Below are positions 51,239-51,900 of a stretch of 51,900 bases of DNA, one piece after another. The stretch's first letter is position 1; every line of letters starts with the position of its first letter. Source of the DNA: Candidatus Rokuibacteriota bacterium (lineage in GTDB: Bacteria; Methylomirabilota; Methylomirabilia; Rokubacteriales; CSP1-6); contig JACPCG010000080.1 in the NCBI GenBank assembly GCA_016179925.1, positions 28,540-80,439 on the forward strand, given 5' to 3'. Below the pieces are notes generated by a model. That model was given only the letters and a program-made list of their open reading frames with translations. It was not told the DNA's origin and searched no databases. Both the position numbers and the translations under genes were made by a program.

Positions 51239-51844
51239 TCAGTCCTCCCGCGGGCGGCTCGCGAGGCGGGCCCTACGCGCGGCATCCAGCTCGGCGCGCA
51301 GCCGCTCGTTCTCCACCCGGAGATCCTCGAGCGTCCGCATCGCCAGCTCGTTCGCCCCGCGCTCGCCGCTGAGGTTCAGCTCGAGCGCATCCCGGTCCTC
51401 GGCGACGCGCGACAGCCGGTAGTGGAGCGCCGCGGCCCGGCTCATCGTCTCGTTGACCTGCTCGGTCAGCTCCCTCACGCGAAGCTCGAGCCTGCCACGC
51501 TCGAAGGCGTCGTCGACGGCATCCGGCTCGGGGCCTGTGGGAGCCGGCGCGCGGCGCCGGGGCGACCACGCTGCTGCGCGCGCCGGCGCCGGCCCGTGCA
51601 CGTCGCTGCCCCATAGCTCACGGCGGCCGGCCAGCATCTCGAAGGCGCGCCGGTACGAGGACGCTTCAGGGTCCGTGAACGGTTCTGTGTTCCGGTAGTC
51701 GTGCTTCCAGATGAACCGGTCGAGGTCTTTCCTCAAGTCCTCCCACTTCGGGAGTGTGCGGTCGAAAAGGTGCCTCTTCGCCGTAGTCTTCGGCTCGTCC
51801 TTCGGCGCCGCACGCTTGGTGGTCCTGCGCTCCTGCTCCGCCAT
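51239..51844 (-). CDS. Coiled-coil protein, unknown function
   Basis: 201 aa from ATG 51842-51844, with GGGGGAGGACGC upstream. A basic N-terminus (RRTTKRAAPKDEPKTTAKRH), a WEDLRKDLDRFIWKHDYRNT segment, a Pro/Ala/Arg-rich linker and a C-terminal heptad-like region (RLELRVRELTEQVNETMSRA to LEDLRVENERLRAELDAARR). No enzyme motif. It lies upstream of the antiporter, in the same direction, and might be a regulator or scaffold; this is a guess. Confidence 0.7.
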   Translation of the reverse strand: MAEQERRTTKRAAPKDEPKTTAKRHLFDRTLPKWEDLRKDLDRFIWKHDYRNTEPFTDPEASSYRRAFEMLAGRRELWGSDVHGPAPARAAAWSPRRRAPAPTGPEPDAVDDAFERGRLELRVRELTEQVNETMSRAAALHYRLSRVAEDRDALELNLSGERGANELAMRTLEDLRVENERLRAELDAARRARLASRPRED

Positions 51845-51900
51845 GATGCGTCCTCCCCCGGGACGGGCCACGCACCCCAAAAAAAGAACCCCTACCAGTC

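Noticed and set aside
1-51900. CRISPR arrays, tRNA or rRNA genes, transposases
   Set aside because: No regularly spaced repeats with unique spacers, no cloverleaf or rRNA-like stretches and no transposase/integrase motifs were noticed by reading; a covariance-model scan (tRNAscan/Infernal) would be decisive.

Overview
The window is GC-rich (about 70%), gene-dense bacterial DNA with Shine-Dalgarno-led genes and many ATGA/GTGA overlaps. MurE carries the DNPR motif of meso-diaminopimelate-adding ligases, pointing to a Gram-negative-type wall. Gene content (division cluster, oligopeptide ABC operon, fused indolepyruvate:ferredoxin oxidoreductase, DUF6941, Arg-rich small proteins) would fit a deep-branching soil or subsurface lineage such as Rokubacteria/Methylomirabilota; that placement is inference. 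No rRNA, tRNA, CRISPR array, transposase or phage gene was recognised.

Region 1 (1-19.1 kb, minus strand) is a division and cell wall (dcw) cluster. In transcription order: mraZ, rsmH, ftsL, ftsI, murE, murF, mraY, murD, ftsW, murC, murB, ftsQ, ftsA, ftsZ, then pgeF, yggS and proC (cut by the window start). A promoter with MraZ-type boxes precedes mraZ. murG and ddl are missing from their usual places. ftsA appears to start with ATA, rsmH has no canonical start at the expected place, and ftsI shows an apparent frameshift near its N-terminus. Two repeat families lie at gene ends inside the cluster, and two long palindromes separate ftsZ from pgeF.

Region 2 (19.1-35 kb) holds an M48 lipoprotein protease, a pilin-like protein, a peptide ABC transporter operon flanked by an amidase tail and a DUF445 head, a PHB-depolymerase-type esterase, adenine deaminase, a PIN-type toxin-antitoxin pair, arfB, a fused indolepyruvate:ferredoxin oxidoreductase with a 45-bp internal duplication, a clan AA aspartyl protease, a thermonuclease-like protein, a DUF6941 protein and a nucleoside deoxyribosyltransferase-like protein. 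Region 3 (35-38 kb) holds a DUF2877/AllH-like gene, a decayed multiheme cytochrome c, a methyltransferase and a gutted gamma-glutamyltransferase.

Region 4 (37.9-44.4 kb, plus strand) is the most notable part: a lasso-peptide cluster B1-B2-C-A followed by a GT-C type membrane glycosyltransferase, an HprK-like kinase and an NTP_transf_5-type nucleotidyltransferase. The 50-codon precursor gene lies at 40622-40774. The kinase and nucleotidyltransferase suggest a phosphorylated, further decorated lasso peptide, yet the predicted core ends in Gly-Gly and has no Ser, so the acceptor would differ from the C-terminal Ser known in paeninodin-type peptides.

Region 5 (44.4-51.9 kb) has a collapsed iron ABC transporter operon, a NYN-domain protein, an M1 aminopeptidase, a second gamma-glutamyltransferase fragment, a second clan AA protease-like gene with an altered active site, a probable dynamin-like remnant, a universal stress protein, a cation:proton antiporter and a coiled-coil protein. 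Truncated genes recur throughout the accessory regions, so deletion seems to be a major process here, unless some breaks are assembly errors.
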